In this document: in pieces, positions 1 to 10,500 of the stretch
How positions within the stretch are numbered: the first letter of the stretch is position 1
Layout: every line of letters begins with the position of its first letter
Origin: Pseudomonas pudica
GTDB taxonomy: Bacteria > Pseudomonadota > Gammaproteobacteria > Pseudomonadales > Pseudomonadaceae
Length of the DNA stretch: 64,000 bases
Assembly: GCF_015680405.1 (NCBI RefSeq)
Contig: NZ_JADLJS010000003.1
Location: 124,001-188,000 of the forward strand
Direction: 5' to 3'
Program-made: the position numbers and the translations under genes
The notes under the pieces: model-generated
Seen by the model: only the letters and a program-made list of their open reading frames with translations
The model's database searches: none
What the model was told of the DNA's origin: nothing

Positions 1-569
1 TCGCCCTGGTGTCGGTAGCGGTAATGATCGCGGTAGCCATAGCGTTTCCGCTGGGCATCCTCGCGGCACGGGTGAAACGCTTCGAGAACGCTATCAGCCC
101 GCTGCTTAACATCATGCAAACCATCCCGCCGTGGGTCTACCTGATACCAGCGGTCATCATCTTCAGCCTTGGCAAGGTACCAGCCATCATGGCGACCATC
201 ATTTATGGCATTCCGCCAATGCTGCGCTTGACCACGCTGGGCTTTCGCCAGGTACCTAAAGACCTGCTGGAGCTCGGCCAGGCGACTGGTGCAAAACCCA
301 GCACCATCTTGTTCAAGATCGAGCTGCCAAACGCCATGCCCACCCTGTTGGTGGGCTTGAACCAGTGCATCCTCATGTCTCTGGCCATGGTCGTGCTGGC
401 AGGGCTAGTTGGAGCAGGCGGATTGGGCGCTGAGGTCACTCGAGGCCTGACCCGGATGGAAATGGGGCTCGGTCTCCGAGCGGGCCTGGCCATCGTCGCC
501 GTCGCATTGCTGCTTGATCGGTTGTCACGCGGCCTACTTGACCGTCGCAAGAGCCTTCTTCCGCGCTAA
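1..569 (+). CDS. Glycine betaine/proline-type ABC transporter permease (3' part)
   Basis: This is the C-terminal part of an inner-membrane ABC permease of the ProW/OpuAB type, which imports osmoprotectant or nutrient quaternary amines. The reading frame is open to the left edge, so the start lies outside the window. About 186 residues are visible, with several hydrophobic segments. The cytoplasmic EAA loop is clear near the middle (LLELGQATGAKPSTILFKIE, the coupling site for the ATPase), followed by the family-typical LNQCILMSLAMVVLAGLVGA segment. The ATPase and binding-protein genes should lie upstream, out of view. A hairpin follows the stop codon. The next gene is a GlxA-type regulator, a family that often controls choline, carnitine or betaine genes, which supports a quaternary-amine substrate. 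The exact substrate is inferred. Confidence 0.85.
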   Translation, partial: ALVSVAVMIAVAIAFPLGILAARVKRFENAISPLLNIMQTIPPWVYLIPAVIIFSLGKVPAIMATIIYGIPPMLRLTTLGFRQVPKDLLELGQATGAKPSTILFKIELPNAMPTLLVGLNQCILMSLAMVVLAGLVGAGGLGAEVTRGLTRMEMGLGLRAGLAIVAVALLLDRLSRGLLDRRKSLLPR

Positions 570-582
570 CTTCCACTGAGAA

Positions 583-602
583 GGCGGGCAGCCCTGCCCG
601 CC
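583..602 (+). terminator. Hairpin terminator after the ABC permease
   Basis: A GC-rich inverted repeat (GGCGGGCAG / CTGCCCGCC) starts 13 bases after the permease stop codon and is followed by a pyrimidine-rich stretch (ctcttccgttcgttc). It is not a pure T-run, so efficiency is uncertain. Confidence 0.6.
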
Positions 603-635
603 CTCTTCCGTTCGTTCAATGAAAGAGAAATACCG

Positions 636-1676
636 TTGCGCCCGACTCGTAGCTTCAGCAACGCCCTGAATGGGCATAACTCCCGGTTTACCCGCTCAGC
701 AGAAGAACCCACTCGTGAACCAACGCGCGTGGGATTTCTTTTGCTAGATAATTTCTCGCTGCCTGCCTTTACCCAGGCGCTGGACACGCTTGTTACAGCG
801 AACCTGATTGAGCCCTCAGCGTGTGTGAGCACCACCTTCAGCATCGACGGACGATCAGTGACGAGCGACTTGGGGATCGTCATCTGTCCCGCAGCATCAA
901 TGGAAACAAGCAGCAAGCAACCTCTGGATCTACTGGTGATTTGCGGTGGCCTACGCACGCCACTGAGTGCTTCGGCAAATCTAAGCGCTTGGTTGCAAGG
1001 TTTAGCGCGCAAAGGCGTTGCCCTGGCCGGGCTATGGAATGGTGCTTGGTTTCTAGGCCAAGCTGGATTGCTGGACGGATATCGTTGTGCAGTGCACCCT
1101 GAGCATCGCGGCGCAGTGGCGGAAGTTGCGCACCGGAGTCAAGTGACTACACAAAGCTTCCTGGTCGATCGCGACCGTTTGAGCGCGGCCAGCCCAGCGG
1201 GAGCGTTCAACATGGTGCTGGAATGGTTAGGCGAGCAAAGAGGAACCGCCCTGACGGATGGTATTACTGCCATCCTGGCTTTCGAAGCATCCCGCTACCT
1301 GCGCACCACCCCCGCCTTGCACGCCAACATCAGCGAGCCGCTGCGCGAGGCGATAAACTTAATGAGCGCAAACATTGAGGAACCTCTAAGCCAGGATCAG
1401 ATAGCCGCGTACGTAGGTCGTTCGAAGCGGCAGATTGGCCGCTTGTTTCAGCACCAATTGGGCACAACGCCGGTACGTTATTACCTGGAGCTACGCATCA
1501 CAGAAAGCCGACGCCTGTTGCAGTACTCCGACCTCCCCCTACTAGGCGTAGCTGTGGCTTGCGGGTTCGTCTCCGCAAGCCACTTCAGCAAGTGCTACGC
1601 CTCATTCTTTGGCTACAGCCCATCGAAGGAAAAACGCTTCGGCTGCGTCAGAGGCACGCATCGTGAGACAAGTTGA
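636..1676 (+). CDS. GlxA family transcriptional regulator (DJ-1/PfpI-like + AraC HTH)
   Basis: A 346-aa regulator with an N-terminal class I amidotransferase-like (DJ-1/PfpI fold) sensing domain at about residues 30-200 (VGFLLLDNFSLPAFTQALD) and a C-terminal AraC-type double HTH at about 235-335 (IAAYVGRSKRQIGRLFQ and VAVACGFVSASHFSKCY). The family includes GbdR, CdhR and SouR, which activate glycine betaine, carnitine and sarcosine genes in Pseudomonas. The chosen start is a TTG preceded by the purine-rich 'gaaagagaaa'. A GTG about 30 codons downstream, just before the conserved GFLLLDNF strand, is an alternative. It lies downstream of a quaternary-amine-type permease in the same orientation, so control of that system is a reasonable inference, but the ligand is unknown. 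Confidence 0.85.
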   Translation: MRPTRSFSNALNGHNSRFTRSAEEPTREPTRVGFLLLDNFSLPAFTQALDTLVTANLIEPSACVSTTFSIDGRSVTSDLGIVICPAASMETSSKQPLDLLVICGGLRTPLSASANLSAWLQGLARKGVALAGLWNGAWFLGQAGLLDGYRCAVHPEHRGAVAEVAHRSQVTTQSFLVDRDRLSAASPAGAFNMVLEWLGEQRGTALTDGITAILAFEASRYLRTTPALHANISEPLREAINLMSANIEEPLSQDQIAAYVGRSKRQIGRLFQHQLGTTPVRYYLELRITESRRLLQYSDLPLLGVAVACGFVSASHFSKCYASFFGYSPSKEKRFGCVRGTHRETS

Positions 1677-1716
1677 ATGGGACGAACTCGCGCGACCTCG
1701 AGCCCTCCCGTCTCAC

Positions 1717-3117
1717 TCAGGTTACCCGTGTCATCTGCGCTATAGCTACCTGCGCATGCCGGCGACTGTTGATCTTGCCGATCAGGAGGATCACCAGCGC
1801 CAAGCCAATTGTTACAGTTACTTCCAGTCGATGCTGGGGCATGACAAACATCACACCCAATGCGAACACGATGAAGCCAATAACGCCATACGTCAGCCAT
1901 GGATACAGCCACATCTTGAACGCAATCGTCTGATTCTGTTTTTCAAGCACGGCTCTCATGCGCAGCTGGGAAAAGGCAATAGCAAGGTACACGAGCAACG
2001 CGATCGAGCCTGAACTAGCCAGAAGGAAAGCAAACACCTCGGACGGAGCGAAGTAGTTAACGATCGTTGCCACCATGCCAATCAGCGTACTGCCAACTAC
2101 GGCAGCACACGGCACCCCTGCTGCTGAAGTCCGGCCGACGGAGCTCGGCGCATCTCCCCGCTTGCCCAGCGAAAACAGCATTCGCGATGCAATGTAAATG
2201 GACGAATTAAGGCAACTTGCAACTGCCACGAGCACTACCATGTCAACCATGAGCTTGGCATGAGGGATGTTCATCATTTCCAGCGCCCTCTGATAGGAGC
2301 CCTGTACCGGAAGCAGGGGATCGTTCCAAGGCACCACGGAAATGATGACGAAAATCGACAAGAGGTAAAACACGCTGATCCGCCAGATGACTGAACGCGT
2401 CGCCTTTGCAATATTACGGGCCGGGTCAGCTGACTCTGAAGCGGCGATGGTGACCGCCTCGGTGCCCAAAAAACTGAACATAGTAGTCAGCAAGGCACCG
2501 ATGATCGCTGTCCAGCCGTTAGGCATAAATCCACCGTGGACGCCCATCAAATGCGCAAGGCCATTGACCTGGCTCGTTGGTAACGCGCCAACGAGTGCGA
2601 AAGCGCCTAGGGCAATGAAGCCGACGATGGCGATAACCTTGATCATGGCGAACCAGAATTCAAACTCGCCATATTTGGCGACACTAAACAGATTGGTGGC
2701 GGTGAGTAGCACTGTCATTGTCAAGGCGAAGCACCAGGGCTCGACCAGTGGGAACCAATTGTTGAGTACCACCCCGGCAGCGATTGCTTCGATCGGAATA
2801 ACCAGTACCCAGAACCACCAGTACAACCAGCCGATCGTAAAGCCAGCCCAGCGGCCGATCGCGCGGTCTGCGTAAGTGGAGAAAGAGCCGGTATCCGGGC
2901 TAGCAACGGCCATCTCGCCTAGCATTCGCATAACCAGCACCACCAACGCGCCGGCAAGAGCGTAGGCCACAATTGCAGAAGGGCCCGCTGCTGCGATGGC
3001 GTGTCCCGACCCTACAAACAGCCCTGCGCCAATCACTCCGGCGATAGACAGCATGGTTACATGTCTTGGCTTGAATCCCTGCGCCAGCTGGTCACCGGCT
3101 GTTCCAGAGGTTGTCAT
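1717..3117 (-). CDS. APC superfamily amino-acid permease (GabP/ProY-like)
   Basis: A proton-coupled inner-membrane amino-acid permease with about 12 hydrophobic segments. The family signature at the N-terminus is intact (HVTMLSIAGVIGAGLFVGSG, the unwound TM1 substrate site), followed by GEMAVASPDTGSFSTYA. The overall pattern resembles AAT-family GABA/proline permeases (466 aa, usual length). The frame extends upstream, but ATG at 3115-3117 is preferred because AGGA sits 5-8 bases before it; an ATG two codons upstream (3121-3123) is also possible. It converges with the GlxA-type regulator gene and lies 154 bp downstream of an EamA exporter gene on the same strand. The substrate cannot be read from sequence. 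Confidence 0.88.
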   Translation of the reverse strand: MTTSGTAGDQLAQGFKPRHVTMLSIAGVIGAGLFVGSGHAIAAAGPSAIVAYALAGALVVLVMRMLGEMAVASPDTGSFSTYADRAIGRWAGFTIGWLYWWFWVLVIPIEAIAAGVVLNNWFPLVEPWCFALTMTVLLTATNLFSVAKYGEFEFWFAMIKVIAIVGFIALGAFALVGALPTSQVNGLAHLMGVHGGFMPNGWTAIIGALLTTMFSFLGTEAVTIAASESADPARNIAKATRSVIWRISVFYLLSIFVIISVVPWNDPLLPVQGSYQRALEMMNIPHAKLMVDMVVLVAVASCLNSSIYIASRMLFSLGKRGDAPSSVGRTSAAGVPCAAVVGSTLIGMVATIVNYFAPSEVFAFLLASSGSIALLVYLAIAFSQLRMRAVLEKQNQTIAFKMWLYPWLTYGVIGFIVFALGVMFVMPQHRLEVTVTIGLALVILLIGKINSRRHAQVAIAQMTRVT

Positions 3118-3271
3118 AGTCATCCTGATCCCTACTTTTGCTCTTGTTATGGGTATGGTGCGCGTGCTGTTCGAAGCGCACGTTTTCACCATAGAGAGCG
3201 AAGGTAGGGATCAGTTGACCGGTTCGGCCATCTAGTTTACTCAGACGGACATTCGCATGGTGCTCACAGCC

Positions 3272-4174
3272 TTAATGAACCGACCCTTTTCGTCGCGCCC
3301 CAAGGATTGTGGCCAGTACCACCAGCAGTGCGCCCGCGCCCATACGTATCGACGGTTGTTCACCGAACAACCACCAGGCACATGCGATGGCGTATACCGG
3401 CTCCAAAGCAATGATCATCCCTGCGGTTCGCGCCTGCAGGCCATCCAGGCTTTTGACGAACAGGAACTGTGAAAGCCCGGTGCAGAAAACCCCCAGCAAT
3501 GCCAAATTCACCCAGTCGCCAGCTTGCAAGCTGGTGCTAGGCAAATGACGAAAAGCAAAAGGCACCATCAGCAAGGCCACCACCACGTTTTGCCAGAACG
3601 CAACTTGCAGAGCCTTCATTCCTGCCGTGTGGCGACGATTTGATACTGCCAGCAGAGCAAAGGAAAAGCCCGATGCAAGCCCCCAAATCAAACCAATCGT
3701 GCCACTATCAAGAAGGTCGAACGAGGGTACGACGAGCACCAGCCCGGCTGTCACCATGATCAGCAACAGGCTTTCACTAAAGCCAATGCGCTCCCGAAAA
3801 AACAATCTATCTATTAGCGCGATGAATGCGGGGAAGCTGGCGAAGCCCAAAGTAGCGACCGCCACCCCCCCAACCTTCACGGCAATAAAGAACGTTACCC
3901 AATGGGCCGCCAACAACGTGCCGGTCAGGCCAATGACTGGCAAATTTCTCCAGCTCAGCGCGTCCAAGAGACGGGTACCCTTCAGACCGGCAACAAAACC
4001 CAGGGCGATGAATGCGAATGTTGCCCTTCCAAAGGTGATCAGGCTGGCATCAGCAAGAATCAGCGCGCCGAGAATGCCCGTGAGGCCAAAAAGCACCGCG
4101 GCGATGTGTGCGGCAAATAGTGCATTGCGATGTTCGGCAGCAGTGCCGGAACTGGAGATAGAGGTACAAATCAT
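3272..4174 (-). CDS. EamA family (DMT) transporter
   Basis: A 300-aa member of the drug/metabolite transporter superfamily with ten predicted membrane helices in two EamA repeats (repeat 1 from AAVLFGLTGILGALILADAS, repeat 2 from IGLIWGLASGFSFALLAVS). Such proteins usually export amino acids or related metabolites across the inner membrane. The open frame runs further upstream, but the start at 4172-4174 gives the standard EamA N-terminus, and the upstream extension is basic and non-hydrophobic. It is oriented like the permease gene that follows. The substrate is unknown. Confidence 0.85.
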   Translation of the reverse strand: MICTSISSSGTAAEHRNALFAAHIAAVLFGLTGILGALILADASLITFGRATFAFIALGFVAGLKGTRLLDALSWRNLPVIGLTGTLLAAHWVTFFIAVKVGGVAVATLGFASFPAFIALIDRLFFRERIGFSESLLLIMVTAGLVLVVPSFDLLDSGTIGLIWGLASGFSFALLAVSNRRHTAGMKALQVAFWQNVVVALLMVPFAFRHLPSTSLQAGDWVNLALLGVFCTGLSQFLFVKSLDGLQARTAGMIIALEPVYAIACAWWLFGEQPSIRMGAGALLVVLATILGARRKGSVH

Positions 4175-4553
4175 GGCAGTCAAGTCTTCATCAAGCGCGC
4201 AGCGCGAACCGCGCGGCGCTACGCTGCGGTGGTATGGAGATACCGGTTTTATCGTTATGAGGATGCTACCGGTAAGCCGGTGCAGGAGGCGCCGCAGCGT
4301 TGGAATTATGAAGCGAGGCTGCTTACTCGTGAAAACCACAGCGACTGGCCTATGGCGCGAGGCGAGCCGTTATGAGGATTATTGCTCGGAGCAGGGTTAG
4401 CAAATCGCTCTGGCAGGACATGCATTTGTCCGAAAAGGACGTCGCTTTTACAAAGTTCTGTCTCCGCGCGCACATTCCAGCGAAGGCGCGTCGAGAGGAG
4501 TGCATCTATTTGGTGCGAAACGAAAAGGGGCTCTGCCAGAGCCCCCTCCGATA
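4175..4553. other. Intergenic stretch upstream of eamA-like gene and downstream of the giant helicase gene
   Basis: About 380 bases with no credible gene. It contains the terminator of the minus-strand helicase gene at its right end, and a GC-rich imperfect repeat (cgcgcagcgcgaaccgcgcgg) near 4196-4216 that could form a hairpin just upstream of the EamA gene. No start codon with a good ribosome-binding site was found on either strand. Confidence 0.5.
4522..4547 (-). terminator. Rho-independent terminator of the giant helicase gene
   Basis: On the minus strand a GGGGCTCTG / CAGAGCCCC hairpin is followed by TTTTCGTTTCG, starting a few bases after the stop codon of the helicase gene. This is a well-formed intrinsic terminator. 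Confidence 0.85.
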
Positions 4554-7500
4554 TCACTTAACGTTTTGCGCTATCGCTTTTTCGATACGCTGACGACCCG
4601 CGTGGGCAAGCTTACTAACCCCAGCCTCCTTTGCCACCGCGTAGACGAGCCCCTCTCCTACATGGCCCAGCTTGGTCATTTCATCTACCAAAGCCCGCAG
4701 TTCGGGCAAGCAGATGTCAGCGAGAGGGCGAATTGAATCGTCATCATTAGGTCTACGGAAGACGACGTTCGCCTCCGAGTGTAGATGCACGGGCCAGAAG
4801 AACGTTCCGGACTGCTCCTCTTCATGGGAACGGAATCGAGCCCGCGCAATTTGATCGACACGATCACGAATGCGTGAGCCGGTTCTGACCCAACCATGAG
4901 CACGCGCGATACGCCGTGCAAGTGCCGTATCAAGCACAGGCCCCTCTTCAGAAACCACGTGGGCGATCATCTGTTCCAAAGTAGCCGTGTAACTCGCTTC
5001 GAAGAATCGGTCTGGATCGATACCTTCCACAGCCTCGGCAGGGTCTGCTTCCTTGTAAACCAGGTGCTCCACTGGAACATAGGGAACCACAACTTCCTCT
5101 ACTGGTTGAGGCGCCGCAGCTCTAGCGTATTTCAACTCAGGTAATGCGCCAGACGGGTCGTTGGCTTCAACAACAGAGGCCGAAGCTACAACAGAAACCT
5201 GATCCACCACCTCAATAACTTCAGCCATCGCGGCATCGATTTTCAAGCGCTCCGCCTCATGCGCAGCGTCGATGATGGCTTGCTTGGCTCTCGACTCAGT
5301 CAGGAGCTCCGTCAATTGTTGATGAACCTTTTCCGCAGTCCCTACAGCATCAACCCACCAGTCGGTCGACCAAATTCGCACGATCTCCCAGCCAAGCCCG
5401 CGTAATACAAACTCCCGCAACTTGTCGCGATCACGCGCAGTTGCACTGCGGTGGTAGGTGGCACCATCGCATTCAACGCCGGCAAGGAACCTTCCAGGTG
5501 CATCGGGATGAACGACTCCTAAATCGACTCGGAACGACGAGACGCCAATCTGGGTGTGAACTTGCCAACCCTTCTTGGCCAAGGCAGCTGCAACCGCCTC
5601 TTCAAACGGGCTGTCGAACCCACCTACGCTGCCGAAGTTGGCTTCTGCCAAGGCCTGTGTGCCCCGCTCTGCAAACTCGAGGAAGTGTTTCAGGTCACGC
5701 ACCCCAACCGCTTGCGTCCGGGCAAGGTCAATGTGCTCTGGACGAAGGGTCGAGAACAGCACCAATTCCTGGCGAGCACGTGTGATAGCAACATTCAGGC
5801 GACGCTCGCCTCCAGGACGGTTCATCGGGCCGAAGTTCATCGACATCACGCCGGCAGCGTCTTTCCCGTAGGTAGTCGAGAAGTAGATGATGTCTCGCTC
5901 ATCGCCCTGAACACTCTCCAGATTCTTCACAAACACAGGCTCCAGCTCAGACTCAGCGAAATACGAGTCGAGCGACGGATCCTTCCGGCATGCCTCATCA
6001 AGCATATCCATGATGAGCTTCTGCTGCTCTCCGTTGAACGTGACCACACCCACGGTGCGTCGGCGTTCACGGAAGACTGGCGACTGAAGGCGAGCGACGA
6101 GGTCAGCGACCAGGGCTCTCGCTTCGATCAGGTTCGTACGTGAACCGCCCTTGTCGTAGATGCCTGCTACTGGACACAACCGCACGGCCTTATCAGTCGT
6201 GAATGGTGATGGGAACGTCACCAGCTTCGAGCTGTAGTAACGCTGATTCGAGAAGGCGATCAAGCTCTCGTGACGGCTACGGTAATGCCAGTTCAAATTC
6301 CGCATCGGCAGGTTTGCGCTGATGCATTCATCCAGAATGCTCTCGAGATCAGCCTCGACGTCCTCATCATCAGCCGTAGACTCCGCACGGTCGAAGAACG
6401 AGGTCGGCGGGAGCTGTTTCGGGTCGCCCACCATTACGACCTGCTTTCCTCGCGCCATCGCACCAATCGCATCCCAAACTGGAATCTGCGAGGCCTCGTC
6501 GAAGATAACCAGGTCGAACGGGGTCGATGCGGGCGGCAGGTATTGGGCAATCGAAAGCGGGCTCATCAGTAAGCAAGGCGTAAGCTTCGTTAACGCTTCT
6601 GGTGCTCGCGTCATAAGCTCGCGTAAAGGGATGTGCTTGGTCTTTTTGCCCATTTCATGACGCAGCAAGCCCCACTCAGAAGAGCGGCTCACGCTGTCCT
6701 GACTTGGCAGGTCAGCACACAGCCGAGCACGGAGCCAGTCCTTCGTCAGCTCGGTGAACTTGTCATCCAGCGCTCGGAAATCGCGAATACGCTGTTCGTG
6801 CTCAACACTGACAAACGTCCGGATCACTTCCTCATTATCGACAGTGGTATTCAGCCACCAGCGAGCGTAATTCACCTCGAAGACGCGGCGGACTTTTCCG
6901 GAGGTGATTGCTCCGCTTTCCATAGCTTGGACAATTGGGGCGAGGCCAACGGCGAAAGCCTCATCGCGCACCTTTCTCCAAGCACACCATGCCTTGAGTC
7001 GCGCCTCGGAAGAAACGACGGTCTCGCAATTTTTCTTGAGGTCATTCAACGAAAGATGTGCGGTCTCATCAGCCCCGGCCTCGGTGAAGTGACCGATCGA
7101 AGTCAGATGCGATGAACGCTCCTGCAACAACGCAAGCTTTTCACGAAGGGCCACGCCTGCGAGAGCTATCGCACCTTCAGGCTCTAGCAAGGCGTTGCCA
7201 TCTCCCAAGAGCGTTTGGAGGGGAGCCTTGTAAGCTGCGATGTGCTCCGGATTCAGCGCGAGCTTCGCAATAGCCGTTGCTACCTGCCCTTGGAACACCA
7301 CAGCCTGACGTGCAACTTCAAGCTTGGTCTTCAGGTCACTCCAGACCGGTACCAGCTCTCGCAGGTCAGCCAGGTCGGACAGATCACGTTCAACCGCTGC
7401 CCGCTGCTTTAACAGGTCGAAGTCACCTTTAAGCAACGCTCCACAGCGGCCCTCCTGCACTTCTGGGTGATCATCAACAAGGCGACCACGCTCTTCGATA

Positions 7501-10500
7501 TCTCGACGCTCAGCCTGGAAACGCAGCGCTGCAGTAAGGAGTTCAATGTTTGTGTCCTTGCCGCACCAAAGCTGCTGAGTGGTCGGGCCAAGGTCGGACA
7601 AGGCGGCCATATCGCTATTAAGGCGCGTCAGCGTGCGAAGTCGTCGCAGCTCTTCCTTCAAGGCGTCACCCAGCTGGCCTTGCTCGACCAACTGGAGCCC
7701 ATCATCAATCCAGTCCGAGTCTGCTTGCTGGAGCCGAATGGCCTCTTGAAGCTTGATCGACGTTGAAAGCTGCTCAGCCACAGACTTTGAACCTTGCCAA
7801 ACGGCAACGCACTCGTGTCCGGGCTCAAGCTCATCAATAGCACGGCGCACGGCGCGGATTTCTGCCCAGATGGCCAAATCTTTACCGTGATCGGCCTCGC
7901 CTGCAGTGGTTTGAGTCGGGGCTAGCAAACCTGCGATACGACGCTTACCGAACCAGGACTTTGGCCAGAACGATTCCTCGGCCTCTTTCCACTCACGCAG
8001 CAACAGATCGATGTCGAGCGATTCGATGGTATCGCCATAGGTCGCACTGAGCTGCTGCTTGAGCTCTTCTATTTGGCCAAGCAGTGCCACCGCCTGAGCA
8101 AGGACATCGGTGACACTCGCCGGCCAGGCTGGGCTGAGTTCACCGAAGGTGATGCGACGTTGCTGTAGCAACTCGATACCCTGCTTCGCTTCCGCCACAA
8201 CGCGTGAAGGCCAGAGCGGCGAAAGCTTGCCGTTGAGTTCTCGGTGTTGTTCAACCCACGCACAGCCATCGCTCAGTCGTTGGGATATGGAGCGGGCATC
8301 AGGCCGCAACGCGAAGCGCCAATCCTGCCCTGCTGCCGCGGGTAGTGCCTGGGAAAGGACTGACAACCCCTCCAGTGCTGTCGCGGTGTATTCCGAAGTC
8401 GGGAACCCAACCAACTCAACGAACCGATCAGCCGCCCGCTGCACATCCAGCACAGCAGGCAATACATCGCGAGCTGCCTGCACCAGCTGTTGCTGCCAAT
8501 GGGGTGACCATTCCGCCTGGCCTATAGCGGACAACGCATTGCCCACTAAAAGGCCGTATCCCACAGCCTGCGCGTTCACTTCGAGGCGATCGGCCAACTC
8601 ACGAAGCTCTAGTATGGCTTTCTGGTCATGCGTGTCAGGTGACGCCCAACCAACAGGAGCAACAGCTTCATCGCCACCCGAAGTGACGGTGCCAATCGCA
8701 CCGTAGATGGTGTAACCGTTGCGATGACGCTGGTGCAGCCGCTCCACGTAAATGTTCAGGCTATCGCGCAGCGTTGCGAGGCGCTGAGCCTCAACCTCCC
8801 ATGCAGCAGAGTCGACCTGCCCTTTCGCCTCCCAAGCGGACTGCAGCTGGGCCAGCACATCAGTTTTCCGAGCCTTGCTTGAGTGCAACTCGAGGCAGAA
8901 CTCACCCAAGCCAATCTCACGGAGGCGACGATACACGACATCCAGCGCGGCGATCTTTTCCGAGACGAACAGCACGCGACGCCCTTGGGCAATCGACTGA
9001 GCGATCATGTTGGAAATCGTCTGGCTCTTGCCGGTACCGGGTGGGCCAATCAATACGAAGTCTTTGCCCTTGGCTGCCGCCATCACTGCAGCCAACTGAG
9101 ATGAGTCTGATGGCAGTGGGCAGAAAACATCGGTCGGGCCGTAATCACGATCCAGCGATTGCGCCTCTGGGAACGGTGTATCCGAAACGAACGAATCGCG
9201 TGGGGTATCCAAAAGGTGCTGAACGACAGGGCTCTGCCGCAGATGCTCAGCGTTCTCGGCCAGATCCTTCCACATGAGGTATTTGGCAAATGAAAACATC
9301 GACAGCACGACGTCTTCGCTCAACTCCCACCCTGGGATGTCCTTGATGGCATGTCCGACCTTGTTCCAAATGCCGGCGATATCAAGACCAGAATCGTCCC
9401 GAGGCAACTCGTGCTCCAGGGAACCCAAGCCCAACTCGAAGTCCTGCCGAAGCATTTCAATAAGGGTTGGGTTGAAGCGCGGCTCATCATCGTGGAGCAC
9501 CATGGTGAATCCGGAGCGAGCGCTCTTGCGCTCCAGCGTAACCGGAACCAAAACCAATGGCGCCTTGTACTTCTGCCCTGCCCTGTCCTCACGAGTCCAA
9601 CTCAAGAAGCCGATGGCCAGGAAGAGCGTATTGGAGCCGCCTTCTTGCAGCGCTGTGCGAGCACCTCGGTACAGTTCGGTGAGTCGAACATCCATCTCGT
9701 TGGATGTCAGCGCAACGAACACCTCTCTGCGCTTAAGCGCATCCTCGGCATGCCGGCGACGAACATCCTCACGCTCGCGTTGCTCATACAGAGCGCGCTC
9801 CCTCGGATCAGCACCATCCATGAGGTCTGGACGGGTGAGCAGCTTCAGCGACTGACCACTGGCCAGTACATCCTCAAGAGCACCCGGGTCTGGAGACTCG
9901 AGCTTCAAAGCCCGCTTGCCCGTCTTGAAGTTGAGAAGGTTATTTCGAAGCGACAGATCCAGCAGTTTGCGCTGCCAGCGGCCTAGACGATCAGCAGGAT
10001 CGAGTTTGGAAAGATCTTCGACGACCACCTCATGCACTTCATCTGGCATGTCCAGGCCGTCTTCAACCAGCAGCGGTGCGGCCTCGTCCGGGACTTCCAG
10101 AGCAACTCGTGGTATCTGAGCCTCGGAGCTCGCCAGGGGCTTGATGCGCTGCAGACGTGCGCGACGTATGTCTAGCAGCATCTCGAAGTCGCTGTCTGAG
10201 TCTTCAGCTATCTGCTTCGCTCCGCGCTCGACGGCATAGGAGAAAGACGGAGCAAGGTTCTGAGTAACGAGGGTGGTCTCGAAAAGCACCAGCTCGCGCA
10301 GCTTCACCCGTTTGCGCACCGCGGTCACATCATCCACCAGCGCCGTCGTAAACTCTTCCGGCTTCATCCACAGCCCCACGAAGGCATGCCCCCGGGTAAA
10401 GACGATCACCGGGTTCAGCCCAATTTGCTCAAGAGCTGCACAGAAAAGCAGAGTGAGATCCATACAGGTCGCCAAACCAGTGTCGGCGATTTGGCTGGGA